Positions 57,501 through 64,000 of a DNA stretch of 64,000 nucleotides are shown here, piece after piece. Source of the stretch: Apteryx mantelli (lineage: Eukaryota; Chordata; Aves; Apterygiformes; Apterygidae); NCBI RefSeq assembly GCF_036417845.1, contig NC_089980.1:131714516-131778515 (forward strand), given 5' to 3'. Within the stretch, counting starts at the first letter, position 1. Every line of letters starts with the position of its first letter. The notes under the pieces were generated by a model that was given only the letters and a program-made list of their open reading frames with translations, ran no database searches and was not told where the DNA came from. The translations under genes and the position numbers were made by a program.

Positions 57501-60368
57501 TGTTGCATCGCTTTTTCTGGAGGTGTGAATTCAGTCTCCCCAGGCCGAGTAGTACTGCCCTCAGCTATGTTAAATGCTTGGGACATACTATCTATACTAG
57601 TAAGTCAGTTGTGCTTGGGACTATTCTCTGGCACTGAGACCCACTGCCAAGGTGCAGCCCACATTCGTACTATTAAACACCATCTTTCAAAACAGGTAGT
57701 GGTCTTCAGGCTGCTCACTAGGAATGGCCTCTAAACCACGCTCAGGAGTTGTTTGGGAGAGTACTGGTTGGCCTGAGCCAGAAGTGAATCAGGAACTATT
57801 CTAATGTAAAAATGCAGATGGTGGATTGTAGCGTTCGTGCCCCGGTATTGCTTAACTTGCCTTGTATAGATGTAGCAGGTAGCCTCAGAGCTCAAATGTA
57901 CTTCTTGTTGCTATGCTGTGTACTTTAATGTTGCCTAGTGGAAACGCTCCTTTTTCTTTGATTTGTGCTATTAGCTCATGCAGTTAAATGGAAGTGTACT
58001 ATCAAATACTCCAGAGAAATGTGTAAAGGTGCTGGGCTTTGTGAGTACTTTTTGACTGGTGACTGCAAAGATGACATGCTGTGACTGTGGGGGCAAAACA
58101 CCTTGAGGTTACCAGTCACTTTGAAATTAATCTCTTCTGAGTTAAGGGCAGAAATAGTCAAGTTCCTTACATAAGGCTCAAAAATGACAACAATTATAAA
58201 GATTTATAGTGACATAGGCAACAGGGGGGGAAAAAAAAAAGGGTTACTAATAATACTGAGATCAAACACACACATGCACAAAAAAACCCCTTTTTGTGCT
58301 GCTGTGGGCCATGGCTGCTTGCCTCACTCACGTTATAAGGGACTGCATGTAGTTTCATCCTGACCAGATATACTAGCTTTTTATTCTTTTCTCTTGGACT
58401 CTTTCAAGGGTTCTCTTGGAATTGGATCTCACTTGTTACTGCTCCCCGTTCCTTGTAGGGGGTTGTCTTAATACTCTGTTTTTCCTGCTTTCTGGTTTGA
58501 CTGCCAGCACTTCTGTGAAAAGAATAAAGCGTAGTCTTTTTGTGTATTTGGGCCTTAGCTTTAGTAATCTATTAAAGGGTAAAATGCTCTTCCCTATCTC
58601 AGGAAGTTAAATACACATATGAGTGTACAATTCATATTCACATGTAAAATCAATAATTATGCTTGATAAAATTATTTTCTATATGAAGCTTATTAGCAGC
58701 TACCTGACAGCAATAAACTGCTTTCAGGTTACAGTAAGTCTGGGGAGAGTGAATCCTGTTTAATTTGTGTAACTGAATTGGATGGACTTCATACTTTCTT
58801 TAAAAAAAAAACCCAAAAACCAAAAAAAAAAAAAACCCCAAAAAACCTTTTAGTCCTGTGTTTTAGCATGCCTCTAGCCACCAAGTATGCAGAGTCTGTT
58901 TCTTCATTAATGCAGCTGCTCTCCAATATTCTTCTTTGGGATGGAATTGTACAAGAAGATACAGTCTGTGATTTAGGACTGAGCAAGTTGCTGAATCGTT
59001 ATCTTCTTCTGAACCTCTTAAACACACCACCGGGGCCGGATAACATAGAAAAGTGTAATAAGGTAAAAGATTATATGTACATTGGAAGAGGTGTTTTACT
59101 GAAGGCTTTTTCATGAAGGAGGGTCTAGACTGAAAATGGAATATAATCATTCAGCATTTTAAAAATTTTTCTATGACCTTGATGCATAAAAGTATTTTGG
59201 AATAAGCATTAGTCCATAAGCACAAGTTCTTAAGAGTAACTACTTGTAAAGGCTTTTGGCTTAGTTTAAAAACAAAAAAAATCCCCACAGTACTACTAAT
59301 AATTGAATCCACTAAAAGGAAAAGTCCCTGTCAAGTAAAGTGATGTGACTTAGTTGTATGTTTCTATTTATTTAGTTGCTTATATACTTATTTTTTACTC
59401 TTCCAAATATGCTTTGTTTGCAAAGGTGGTGGCATGCCTCCCAGAAAGATGGTTCCAAGATCTTGAAAGTGGATCAACTCTCCCCCAGCTGAGGAACTTC
59501 AGCCAGCATTTGTTGCAATGTGCCCACACACTGCACAAGAATAACCGCAGGTAACAGCTGTGACATTTCTTGGGACTCAGCATTTTTTCATATGCTTTGT
59601 GTTATTATTACTAAATATTTCTTATATTCATTATGTCTCATAAATTTTACACTTTAAAGGGTGCTCTTATCACATATATACGTATTTATGGCAAGATTAT
59701 ATGAACAAACTTTTGTAATGTATACACAATTTCCATCTGTGTACGTTTGTTTTATGTTAAGGCAAGACTTAGACAAGCATTAAGTGCAGGATTTTCGGAT
59801 ACCAAAATGCAGAGAATGTGAAGTCCTACATGACACTACTGTCAGAATACTAGTGATAGACAAGAATTACAAATGTTTCCAAATGTTGTAAGAACTATCA
59901 AGGACACAATTCTCTGTTTGCATTTTAACTTTTTCAAATCAAGAATAGACATTAACAAATAGTGTAGTTATCAAAATACTGAATACTCTGGTTAGATTAA
60001 TTTTAGTCTCTTAAAACAAAAGATGCAATTCATAATGTACAAGAGTGAAAAACTTGTGCTGTTCTTGTTTAACCTGATAATTTGAGGCTCCAGGCTTTGG
60101 ATAGTGTTACTTAGTGTAGCCAAGGTCACCTGACAAGCGACCAAGGAAAGATACCTGACTCTTCTTTTTTTTTTTTTTAAATTAAAAAATGTGAAATGTA
60201 CTTGGAAGCCAGATGCAAAAATGTGTTAATATACCAACTTCTTTTTGTTACAGGGATGAAACAAAAGATGTTGTTCTTCTGTTGGTGAAAGTCAATGCTC
60301 TGCATATAGTCAAAGACTTTATTGAAGAGTACAAACTTGAGCACCTTAAATCCATGATTGGAAAATAG
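39236..60368 (+). CDS. GCFC2: GCFC2, GC-rich sequence DNA-binding factor 2 (18 coding exons, 834 aa)
   Basis: GCFC2 (formerly C2orf3) is a nuclear protein of the GCFC family. It has been found with TFIP11 in late, intron-lariat spliceosome complexes, and an older claim made it a GC-box repressor. All 18 coding exons can be read with GT-AG borders and matching phases, giving 2,505 nt and no stop. In order: an acidic, serine-rich N-terminus (about 1-60); a second acidic-serine cluster (about 154-182); the conserved 'AARRKR' block (about 200); a basic Arg-Gln-Arg segment before exon 5; a coiled coil (about 340-372); the motif SSDDELP (about 481); and the GCFC domain from about 500 to 800, with [31 protein letters not shown] and LLNRYL. 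The C-terminus is similar to mammalian GCFC2, not PAXBP1. Human GCFC2 is slightly shorter (about 780 aa). The ATG sits in a YY1/Kozak-like context, with no in-frame ATG upstream. Confidence 0.96.
40359..40469 (+). CDS. GCFC2: GCFC2 coding exon 2 (residues 103-139)
   Basis: Acceptor 'ctggatag', donor 'gaaa|gtaagt', phase 1 to phase 1. It encodes a lysine-rich stretch including [12 protein letters not shown], which echoes the corresponding 'EEVFKVKKSS' segment in the paralogue PAXBP1. Confidence 0.93.
41582..41737 (+). CDS. GCFC2: GCFC2 coding exon 3 (residues 140-191)
   Basis: Acceptor 'cttgatacag', donor 'gcag|gtttgt', phase 1 to phase 1. It encodes a Glu/Asp run followed by a Ser-rich acidic segment ending in Gln-Arg-Arg-Lys-Asp, which offers likely casein-kinase-2-type phosphorylation sites. 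Confidence 0.92.
43020..43238 (+). CDS. GCFC2: GCFC2 coding exon 4 (residues 192-264)
   Basis: Acceptor 'ttgatttag', donor 'catgg|gtgagt', phase 1 to phase 1. It carries the family hallmark Gly-Asp-Ile-Pro-x-Ala-Ala-x-Ile-x-Ala-Ala-Arg-Arg-Lys-Arg and a later Thr-Leu-Arg-Gln-Arg-Met segment. Both are strongly GCFC2-like. Confidence 0.96.
44312..44397 (+). CDS. GCFC2: GCFC2 coding exon 5 (residues 265-293)
   Basis: Acceptor 'aactttccag', donor 'tcag|gtgatc', phase 1 to phase 0. Encodes an acidic Ser/Glu block, then [12 protein letters not shown], matching the conserved W-E-Q-Q motif of the family. Confidence 0.95.
45880..45995 (+). CDS. GCFC2: GCFC2 coding exon 6 (residues 294-331)
   Basis: Acceptor 'ttcttgtag', donor 'gaaag|gtaaat', phase 0 to phase 2. 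It includes [16 protein letters not shown], close to mammalian GCFC2. Confidence 0.95.
47851..48037 (+). CDS. GCFC2: GCFC2 coding exon 7 (residues 332-394), coiled coil
   Basis: Acceptor 'tgtcttttag', donor 'aaaag|gtgtgt', phase 2 to phase 0. It encodes a charged helix ([13 protein letters not shown] onward) with heptad-like leucines. The conserved [12 protein letters not shown] follows. Confidence 0.96.
49028..49151 (+). CDS. GCFC2: GCFC2 coding exon 8 (residues 395-435; 3' end has two options)
   Basis: Acceptor 'tgtatttcag'. It encodes a helical segment with Leu-Leu-Lys-Arg-Arg-Gln-Asp-Glu-Leu. The donor is weak: 'tcaa|gttcgt' (used here) or, 4 nt on, 'gttc|gtatga'. Each pairs with a matching acceptor of exon 9 to give the same protein. 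Confidence 0.88.
49656..50697 (-). mobile_element. CR1 LINE, 5'-truncated, relatively young, in GCFC2 intron 8
   Basis: The complement encodes 247 consecutive residues of the CR1 ORF2 C-terminal reverse transcriptase, uninterrupted from 50663 to 49920. It includes the catalytic-type Phe-Ala-Asp-Asp, preceded by Gly-Val-Pro-Gln-Gly-Ser-Val-Leu, and then Leu-Leu-Lys-Phe-Asn. An early stop then truncates the frame relative to family members. The rest is 3' UTR ('ttggactagatgatctccag', 'cccttccaacttcaacc') ending in the CR1-specific ATTCTGTG-type tail at 49656-49675. The 5' truncation is near 50697, as usual for CR1. It lies antisense to GCFC2 and is not mobile by itself. Confidence 0.97.
51965..52043 (+). 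CDS. GCFC2: GCFC2 coding exon 9 (residues 436-461; 5' end has two options)
   Basis: Acceptor 'tcctgatag' with a second AG 4 nt downstream; donor 'cgaag|gtaatt', phase 1 to phase 2. It encodes an acidic Asp-Glu segment ending Cys-Glu-His-Arg. This is a less conserved linker compared with mammals. Confidence 0.88.
52215..52327 (+). CDS. GCFC2: GCFC2 coding exon 10 (residues 462-499)
   Basis: Acceptor 'aaatacag' only 171 nt after exon 9; donor 'aaag|gttggt' (weak), phase 2 to phase 1. It carries Arg-Gln-Ala-Arg-Val and the acidic Ser-Ser-Asp-Asp-Glu-Leu-Pro motif shared by GCFC2 and PAXBP1, then Glu-Phe-Gln-Lys-Ser-Lys. Confidence 0.95.
53105..53304 (+). CDS. GCFC2: GCFC2 coding exon 11 (residues 500-566), start of GCFC domain
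   Basis: Acceptor 'gttatccacag', donor 'gag|gtaggt', phase 1 to phase 0. It encodes Lys-Phe-Gln-Glu-Trp, Phe-Pro-Asp-Ser-Tyr and [11 protein letters not shown]. This is the best-conserved block of the family. Confidence 0.97.
53703..53856 (+). CDS. GCFC2: GCFC2 coding exon 12 (residues 567-617; tandem CAGCAG acceptor)
   Basis: The acceptor 'tctttcagcag' is a NAGNAG tandem, so the exon starts at 53703 (adding Gln) or 53706. Donor 'acag|gtatgt', phase 1. It includes Glu-Met-Pro-Trp-Phe, and later Val-Ile-Glu-Lys-Thr-Ile-Leu-Pro-Lys, both typical of the family. Confidence 0.95.
53910..53950 (+). repeat. A-rich tract in GCFC2 intron 12
   Basis: A run of 25 A followed by G-interrupted A blocks. 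It could be the poly(A) remnant of a retroposed sequence or simple slippage; no upstream retrocopy is evident because coding exon 12 sits just before it. Confidence 0.85.
54180..54301 (+). CDS. GCFC2: GCFC2 coding exon 13 (residues 618-658)
   Basis: Acceptor with a T18-class pyrimidine tract, 'tttttcag'; donor 'gag|gtaaaa', phase 1 to phase 0. It encodes [10 protein letters not shown], a GCFC-domain signature. Confidence 0.96.
55568..55644 (+). CDS. GCFC2: GCFC2 coding exon 14 (residues 659-684)
   Basis: Acceptor 'ccttaatag', donor 'aaaag|gtaagc', phase 0 to phase 2. Encodes Asp-Val-Phe-Ile-Pro-Leu-Tyr-Pro-Lys, invariant in mammalian GCFC2 and near-identical in PAXBP1. Confidence 0.96.
56401..56467 (+). 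CDS. GCFC2: GCFC2 coding exon 15 (residues 685-706)
   Basis: Acceptor 'ctgtgaccag', donor 'taag|gtaaag', phase 2 to phase 0. Encodes [11 protein letters not shown], the family's F-Q-x-R-Q-F-W-S block. Confidence 0.95.
57234..57312. mobile_element. Possible tRNA-derived SINE head relic
   Basis: An A-box-like 'gcttagtggctagggcac' is followed about 33 nt later by a B-box-like 'gggattctggtcccg', the spacing of a tRNA-type pol III promoter. This resembles the 5' head of old amniote SINEs. It is not an intact tRNA gene, as the acceptor stem cannot be paired. Confidence 0.3.
58916..59062 (+). CDS. GCFC2: GCFC2 coding exon 16 (residues 707-755)
   Basis: Acceptor 'attaatgcag', donor 'aataag|gtaaaa', phase 0 both ends. 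It encodes Asn-Ile-Leu-Leu-Trp-Asp-Gly, Leu-Leu-Asn-Arg-Tyr-Leu and Pro-Pro-Gly-Pro-Asp, matching the mammalian order. Confidence 0.96.
59426..59550 (+). CDS. GCFC2: GCFC2 coding exon 17 (residues 756-797)
   Basis: Acceptor 'tttgcaaag', donor 'cgcag|gtaaca', phase 0 to phase 2. It encodes Cys-Leu-Pro-Glu-Arg-Trp-Phe and Leu-Pro-Gln-Leu-Arg-Asn-Phe, then an alpha-helical stretch. Confidence 0.96.
60254..60368 (+). CDS. GCFC2: GCFC2 coding exon 18 (residues 797-834 and stop)
   Basis: Acceptor 'tttgttacag'. It encodes the C-terminal helix ending Glu-His-Leu-Lys-Ser-Met-Ile-Gly-Lys, then TAG at 60366-60368. The ending parallels human GCFC2 (His-Leu-Lys-Ser-Leu-Ile-Lys-Glu). Confidence 0.96.
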
Positions 60369-61335
60369 AATTTTTTGAAACAACATTTATATTGCTGAAA
60401 CAAGCCTGATATTCATACTAAAATAGTTTTAATATTAAATTTAATTAGTGGACCCTGCCCACTCAAAGATGTAGTGGTAATCGGTTGACCTCACTGGTTT
60501 ATTGTTAAATACTGCAGCACTTTTTACCAGGTTTGTCTTCAGCTGCTATCTTACTCCTGAGTTAAGGAGTCTTTAAAAATTGCAGTTGTCAAAGTAAAGT
60601 GGTGTTTAAGGCCCTCTGAAATGTATGAAAACGCTTTATTGCTTTATCCTTTTTGGAAGGATTACAGGAAAGATGGAGTGTCTGTGAAGTTGATCATTGC
60701 TCTGAGTAGACAACTTCAGAAGGTATTTCCAAAATATTGCTAAATACCACTTTCTGTCTCAGCAGTCATTGAGTTCTAACTTGTGGTCCACAGAGATTTC
60801 GGTAGTTTTGGTAGGGTCATCATCAAGCTATCTTTAGTGGAAAAAGAACTGATGATGATACAGGGGTTTTGACCCCAATACATAAACTGGGGGAACCAAA
60901 GACCAGTGATTTAGCATTTGTGCTTCACCCAGTGTGCAAATAAGGAATTTAACAGATGAATTCTGAGGCAAGAAACTGCACAGGAGAATGTCTGGGGAAG
61001 ACCTAATGTGCTGTAGTGAAGATCACGTCCAGCATGTATCGGATAGAGTTTTGTACTTGAGTGGTGCAGACCGGACTTTTGGGCACAGACCTGGAGTTAC
61101 CACACATCATGTTTTATCAGACTTCCAACAGACTGGAAACCTCTTGATTATGAGAAGCCAAGAACAACTTCAGTTCTGTAACTGACATTCTAGGAGGGTC
61201 TTCCTTTTGCTTCCCAGTAAGATTTGCCACATCCTATTTCATCATACCCAAGTGAGATTTTAATGTTTTATAACTTTGTATATTTGTAAAAAATATTATA
61301 CCATAGAATAAAAAGGATGCTTTATTACAGAAACT
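60369..61335 (+). other. GCFC2: GCFC2 3' UTR
   Basis: Untranslated sequence from the stop codon to just past the AATAAA at 61307. It contains no recognised repeat. A second AATAAA at 61939-61944 could give a longer form. The end point is inferred. Confidence 0.7.
61307..61312 (+). terminator. GCFC2 polyadenylation signal
   Basis: The first canonical AATAAA after the stop, about 940 nt downstream of it, preceded by U-rich sequence. Cleavage is expected 10-30 nt downstream. Confidence 0.7.
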
Positions 61336-63290
61336 GTAGTTCATCACCAGTTCTGATGTACACTTACTTGTATTTTCTCCAAATCTTTTGGGACTAGAAT
61401 TTAACTCTTGCAGATTTGTTCCCTGTGGCCTTTGATATATATATATTTTTAAGTTATAAATATATTTTTGTAAAATATTTTAATTGTGAATAACTTCTGT
61501 CAAAGTTTTGGACAAAAGGTGGCTTGTAAAATAACTTTGGTTTGCTTTTATTTTTAAAACAAGTAAAAATATTTTGATGTTTAACATGACTCTTCCAGCA
61601 GTTAATTCTTTAATGTGTTATGAGAATGTCATTAGAAGTGTGAGGGGAAAGAAAAGCAGTGTCCTGAAGGAAACATCTTTCTGTACTTCGGGTGAAGTTG
61701 GTGACCCTTTGCTATGAGGAGTTCACTAATTTTCTCTATCACAAATCTACAGGTTCCTTTTATAACTTGGGGATTCCTCACCAAGCTTACACTGGAAGCC
61801 AGGGGCCTTTAGTTTCTCTTACCAACCTTTATTCTTAAGCAGCTGTGTTCCCTGGTAGCTCCTGTGTAATAACAAAGGCTTGTGTTACCTGAGTTATCTT
61901 CAGGAGAGTTATGAATTTCATTACAAATCCTGTTTTCTAATAAAGGTGAACTTCTGTTGCTTTTCCTCTCAAAAGGCCAAGAACAACGCAACAGCTGATC
62001 AGCACAAGCGTGTGCCTTCATTACCTTTGTCTCTTCTCTGATAAGACTGGCTTCTTCTGTGGAGACCTCAGTGCTGACTGTTATGGAAATATAATAGATA
62101 TTCTATTACAATTAGGCTCTGTAGATGTTGCTTTAAATGGAAGAAGCATTACTTAAAATGACTTATAAGCATGAAGAAGCAGTTACCACTTGAGTTCAGA
62201 ACCCCTGTACTCTTTTGCTATGGAAATGTTCTTTTATGGAACCAGCTGTCCCTGCTATGGTGGTATTGAGAACCTGCTCTGCCATGTTGTGAACACTTGC
62301 TGCTGAACCTTATGCTAATTCACGTGCTTTTGCTTAAACAACATCCAGTTGGAATCAGTTTTGAATAACTGAGGCAAAGATTGTTCATATTTGCTGTTCT
62401 GTTGGTAGACTAGTATTACTACTCTAGCAGAAAGAGTTTCTGTCTGTAGGCAAAAGCTAAGCCACACTTATTTTCACACTGTTAGTCTTGTGTATTTCTA
62501 CCTTCCTGCTATGCCCGGTTCCTGAGGCTGTAAGGCTAGTCAAGCCATCACACAACTGGCCACCACCTATTGTTTAAAAAGAAAAAGAAATCAAAAAAGG
62601 GTTTGTCTCGTGCAACAGGGCAGGTTTGGCATAGAAAGAACAACTGAGGAAAATGGCAGATGCAAGAAGCAAGAGATAGGGGAATAGCTAATAACTTAAA
62701 CAGTGCACAGAACCCCATTCTGAAGATATAAATACCCAAGCTTGATTTGGATTTGCATCATGGTAGTAAAAATCTCAACAGGGGAACTAAAAAACAACCT
62801 GTACAATCTACTTTAGTCCTCATTTTTTCAAAATACATGTAAAATGTAGGCTTATTGAGAATGCAGGGTTCTTCACATACCTGGTGTAACTGCACTGTCA
62901 CATCCCACTCATGAAGAAGCAGGAGGGATTACATGAAAAGCCTGGTAAGACAGAAAAAAATTGCATCATCCTCTACAAAGCAATAAACAGAGGGGGGAAA
63001 AGGAAGTTCCATCTTCAAACAGAAGGTACGTAAGTCAGTATGGTGCATTCTTTTCTGAAAAAAATGTTTACCGAGCTAAGCATAACAGGGGTAGCAGTTA
63101 CAGAAGTATTTGGAAGTGACAACACAACCAACTTCAGAATCAGTGATGTAGATTATTGTTGCTGTAATTTAGAAAAGGAGACTTCTCATTTCTGGAGAAA
63201 GAATAAATAGGGTATTATGTTTGTCAGAAAAAGAATATGTTTTCAGAAATAGAAAATTAGTGTTCAGTGACAGAAATTTATACACTGAAA
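61336..63290. other. Convergent intergenic region between GCFC2 and MRPL19
   Basis: This is AT-rich DNA with no gene or repeat that I recognise. It may contain distal 3' UTR of either gene: plus-strand AATAAA at 61939-61944, and minus-strand AATAAA equivalents (TTTATT) near 61322 and 61827. Long isoforms of the two genes could therefore overlap. Confidence 0.6.
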
Positions 63291-63308
63291 TTTTCTGGAA
63301 AGGTTAAC

Positions 63309-63314
63309 TTTATT
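63309..63314 (-). terminator. MRPL19 polyadenylation signal
   Basis: TTTATT on plus is AATAAA on minus, about 105 nt after the MRPL19 stop codon, giving a short 3' UTR. Confidence 0.65.
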
Positions 63315-63417
63315 GTACATTTTGCCTATATATATACAAAACAGCTGAAGACCCATACACTGAATTCAAAGTGAATGTATTAATTTTCTTAGTAATTCCT
63401 ACACTGAAAAAATAGTA

Positions 63418-63633
63418 TTATTTTTTAAGCTCTTCATTCACTTCTTTCCAGATTTTTTCTTCTATTTTTGAAGTATCATATTCACGCAGCATATCAAACT
63501 CCAGCCAGGGCTTGTTCCACTTCTGTGCTTCTTTCATTTTTTCTTCAGGTAGCTCAAACTTTATTCCTTTTATGTTGTATTTTGGCCTTTCCCACCGTTT
63601 TGACCACGGTTTAGGTTTCATTCTTACTTGCAG
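63418..63633 (-). CDS. MRPL19: MRPL19 last coding exon (mitochondrial ribosomal protein bL19m)
   Basis: MRPL19 is the mitochondrial bL19 protein of the large mitoribosomal subunit, imported after cytosolic synthesis. On the minus strand a 'ttcaccctag' acceptor at 63634 precedes 71 codons and TAA (63420-63418). The peptide contains [13 protein letters not shown], then Asn-Ile-Lys-Gly-Ile, Met-Lys-Glu-Ala-Gln-Lys-Trp-Asn and Pro-Trp-Leu-Glu-Phe-Asp-Met, ending in a Glu/Lys-rich tail. This is very close to the mammalian MRPL19 C-terminus, which ends with the same block. The first internal Met is not a start: the frame continues upstream through Leu-Gln-Val-Arg to the splice site. Earlier exons lie beyond the right edge. 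The gene converges on GCFC2, as in human. Confidence 0.93.
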   Translation of the reverse strand: MQVRMKPKPWSKRWERPKYNIKGIKFELPEEKMKEAQKWNKPWLEFDMLREYDTSKIEEKIWKEVNEELKK

Positions 63634-64000
63634 CTAGGGTGAAAGGTATAAAAAAACCAAAACATAAAATGTATTAAGGGATCAGAATTTTGACTGATTC
63701 TGAGCTTAACAAAAGCTGAGACAATTGCCATTCTAAGAGAAAATAAAAGAAAACAGACCAATTTGTCAGTAACTTAGTTTTAAAGTTGTCAAGAGAAAAG
63801 GAACTTTTTCATGTCCATACGTCTGTCATCCTACTAACTTTTAATTTTTCTGATCCTAAATAATGCTGTCTTGATTAATTACACAGGCCTTAAATCGACA
63901 CAGACAGTGAAGTTGCTCCCTTTTACAGTTCTGCCGTGTTCCTTATCAAGGGAAGAGAAAAGCAGCGTGATACTAATCTCTCCTCCCTTTCCCTATAAGT
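63634..64000 (-). other. MRPL19: MRPL19 penultimate intron (partial)
   Basis: This is AT-rich sequence upstream of the last MRPL19 exon on minus. I see no open segment matching the preceding MRPL19 exon before the window ends. Confidence 0.6.

Noticed and set aside
39236-60368. Assignment of this gene as PAXBP1 (GCFC1) instead of GCFC2
   Set aside because: Exons 6-7, 11-13 and the C-terminus follow GCFC2 residue by residue, and the MRPL19 neighbour is the GCFC2 neighbour. PAXBP1 differs at these positions.

Overview
The window looks like nuclear DNA from a bird. It is moderately AT-rich, gene-sparse and poor in interspersed repeats. The recognisable repeats are mostly CR1-type LINE fragments, with one or two old MIR-like relics. 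Three spliced protein-coding genes carry CpG-island promoters or conventional AATAAA ends. There is no bacterial-style operon, CRISPR array, rRNA or tRNA gene.

Layout: (1) 1-31 kb, minus strand, is the 5' end of a gene I read as ITSN2 (intersectin 2). An inferred non-coding exon 1 ends at 31009 inside a large CpG island (about 29.6-31.7 kb). A 14 kb intron follows, then an exon at 16945-16882 that holds the start codon and the first ten residues. The rest of the gene lies left of the window, so 1-16881 is intron 2. (2) 31.3-39.1 kb is a roughly 8 kb divergent intergenic region with old repeat relics. (3) 39236-60368, plus strand, is a complete GCFC2 gene. I could trace 18 coding exons with consistent splice phases and no stop, giving 834 residues. 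Its promoter is a CpG island with a perfect NRF1 motif. (4) 61.3-63.3 kb is a short convergent intergenic region. (5) 63633-63418, minus strand, is the last coding exon of MRPL19 (mitochondrial ribosomal protein bL19m), which continues past the right edge.

ITSN2 and GCFC2 are thus head to head, and GCFC2 and MRPL19 tail to tail. The GCFC2-MRPL19 convergence is also found in human. The ITSN2-GCFC2 adjacency is not: those human genes lie far apart on chromosome 2p. It parallels the PAXBP1 (GCFC1)-ITSN1 neighbourhood on human 21q22, which suggests an ohnologous block.

Functionally these are housekeeping genes: an endocytic scaffold, a spliceosome-associated protein and a mitoribosomal protein. 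I see no evidence for a shared pathway and none for a novel biological system. The points worth a second look are splice-site ambiguities in GCFC2, two unusual palindromic clusters in its introns, an overlapping upstream ATG inside the NRF1 site, promoter-proximal repeat and G-quadruplex tracts, and a small orphan GC island in ITSN2 intron 1.
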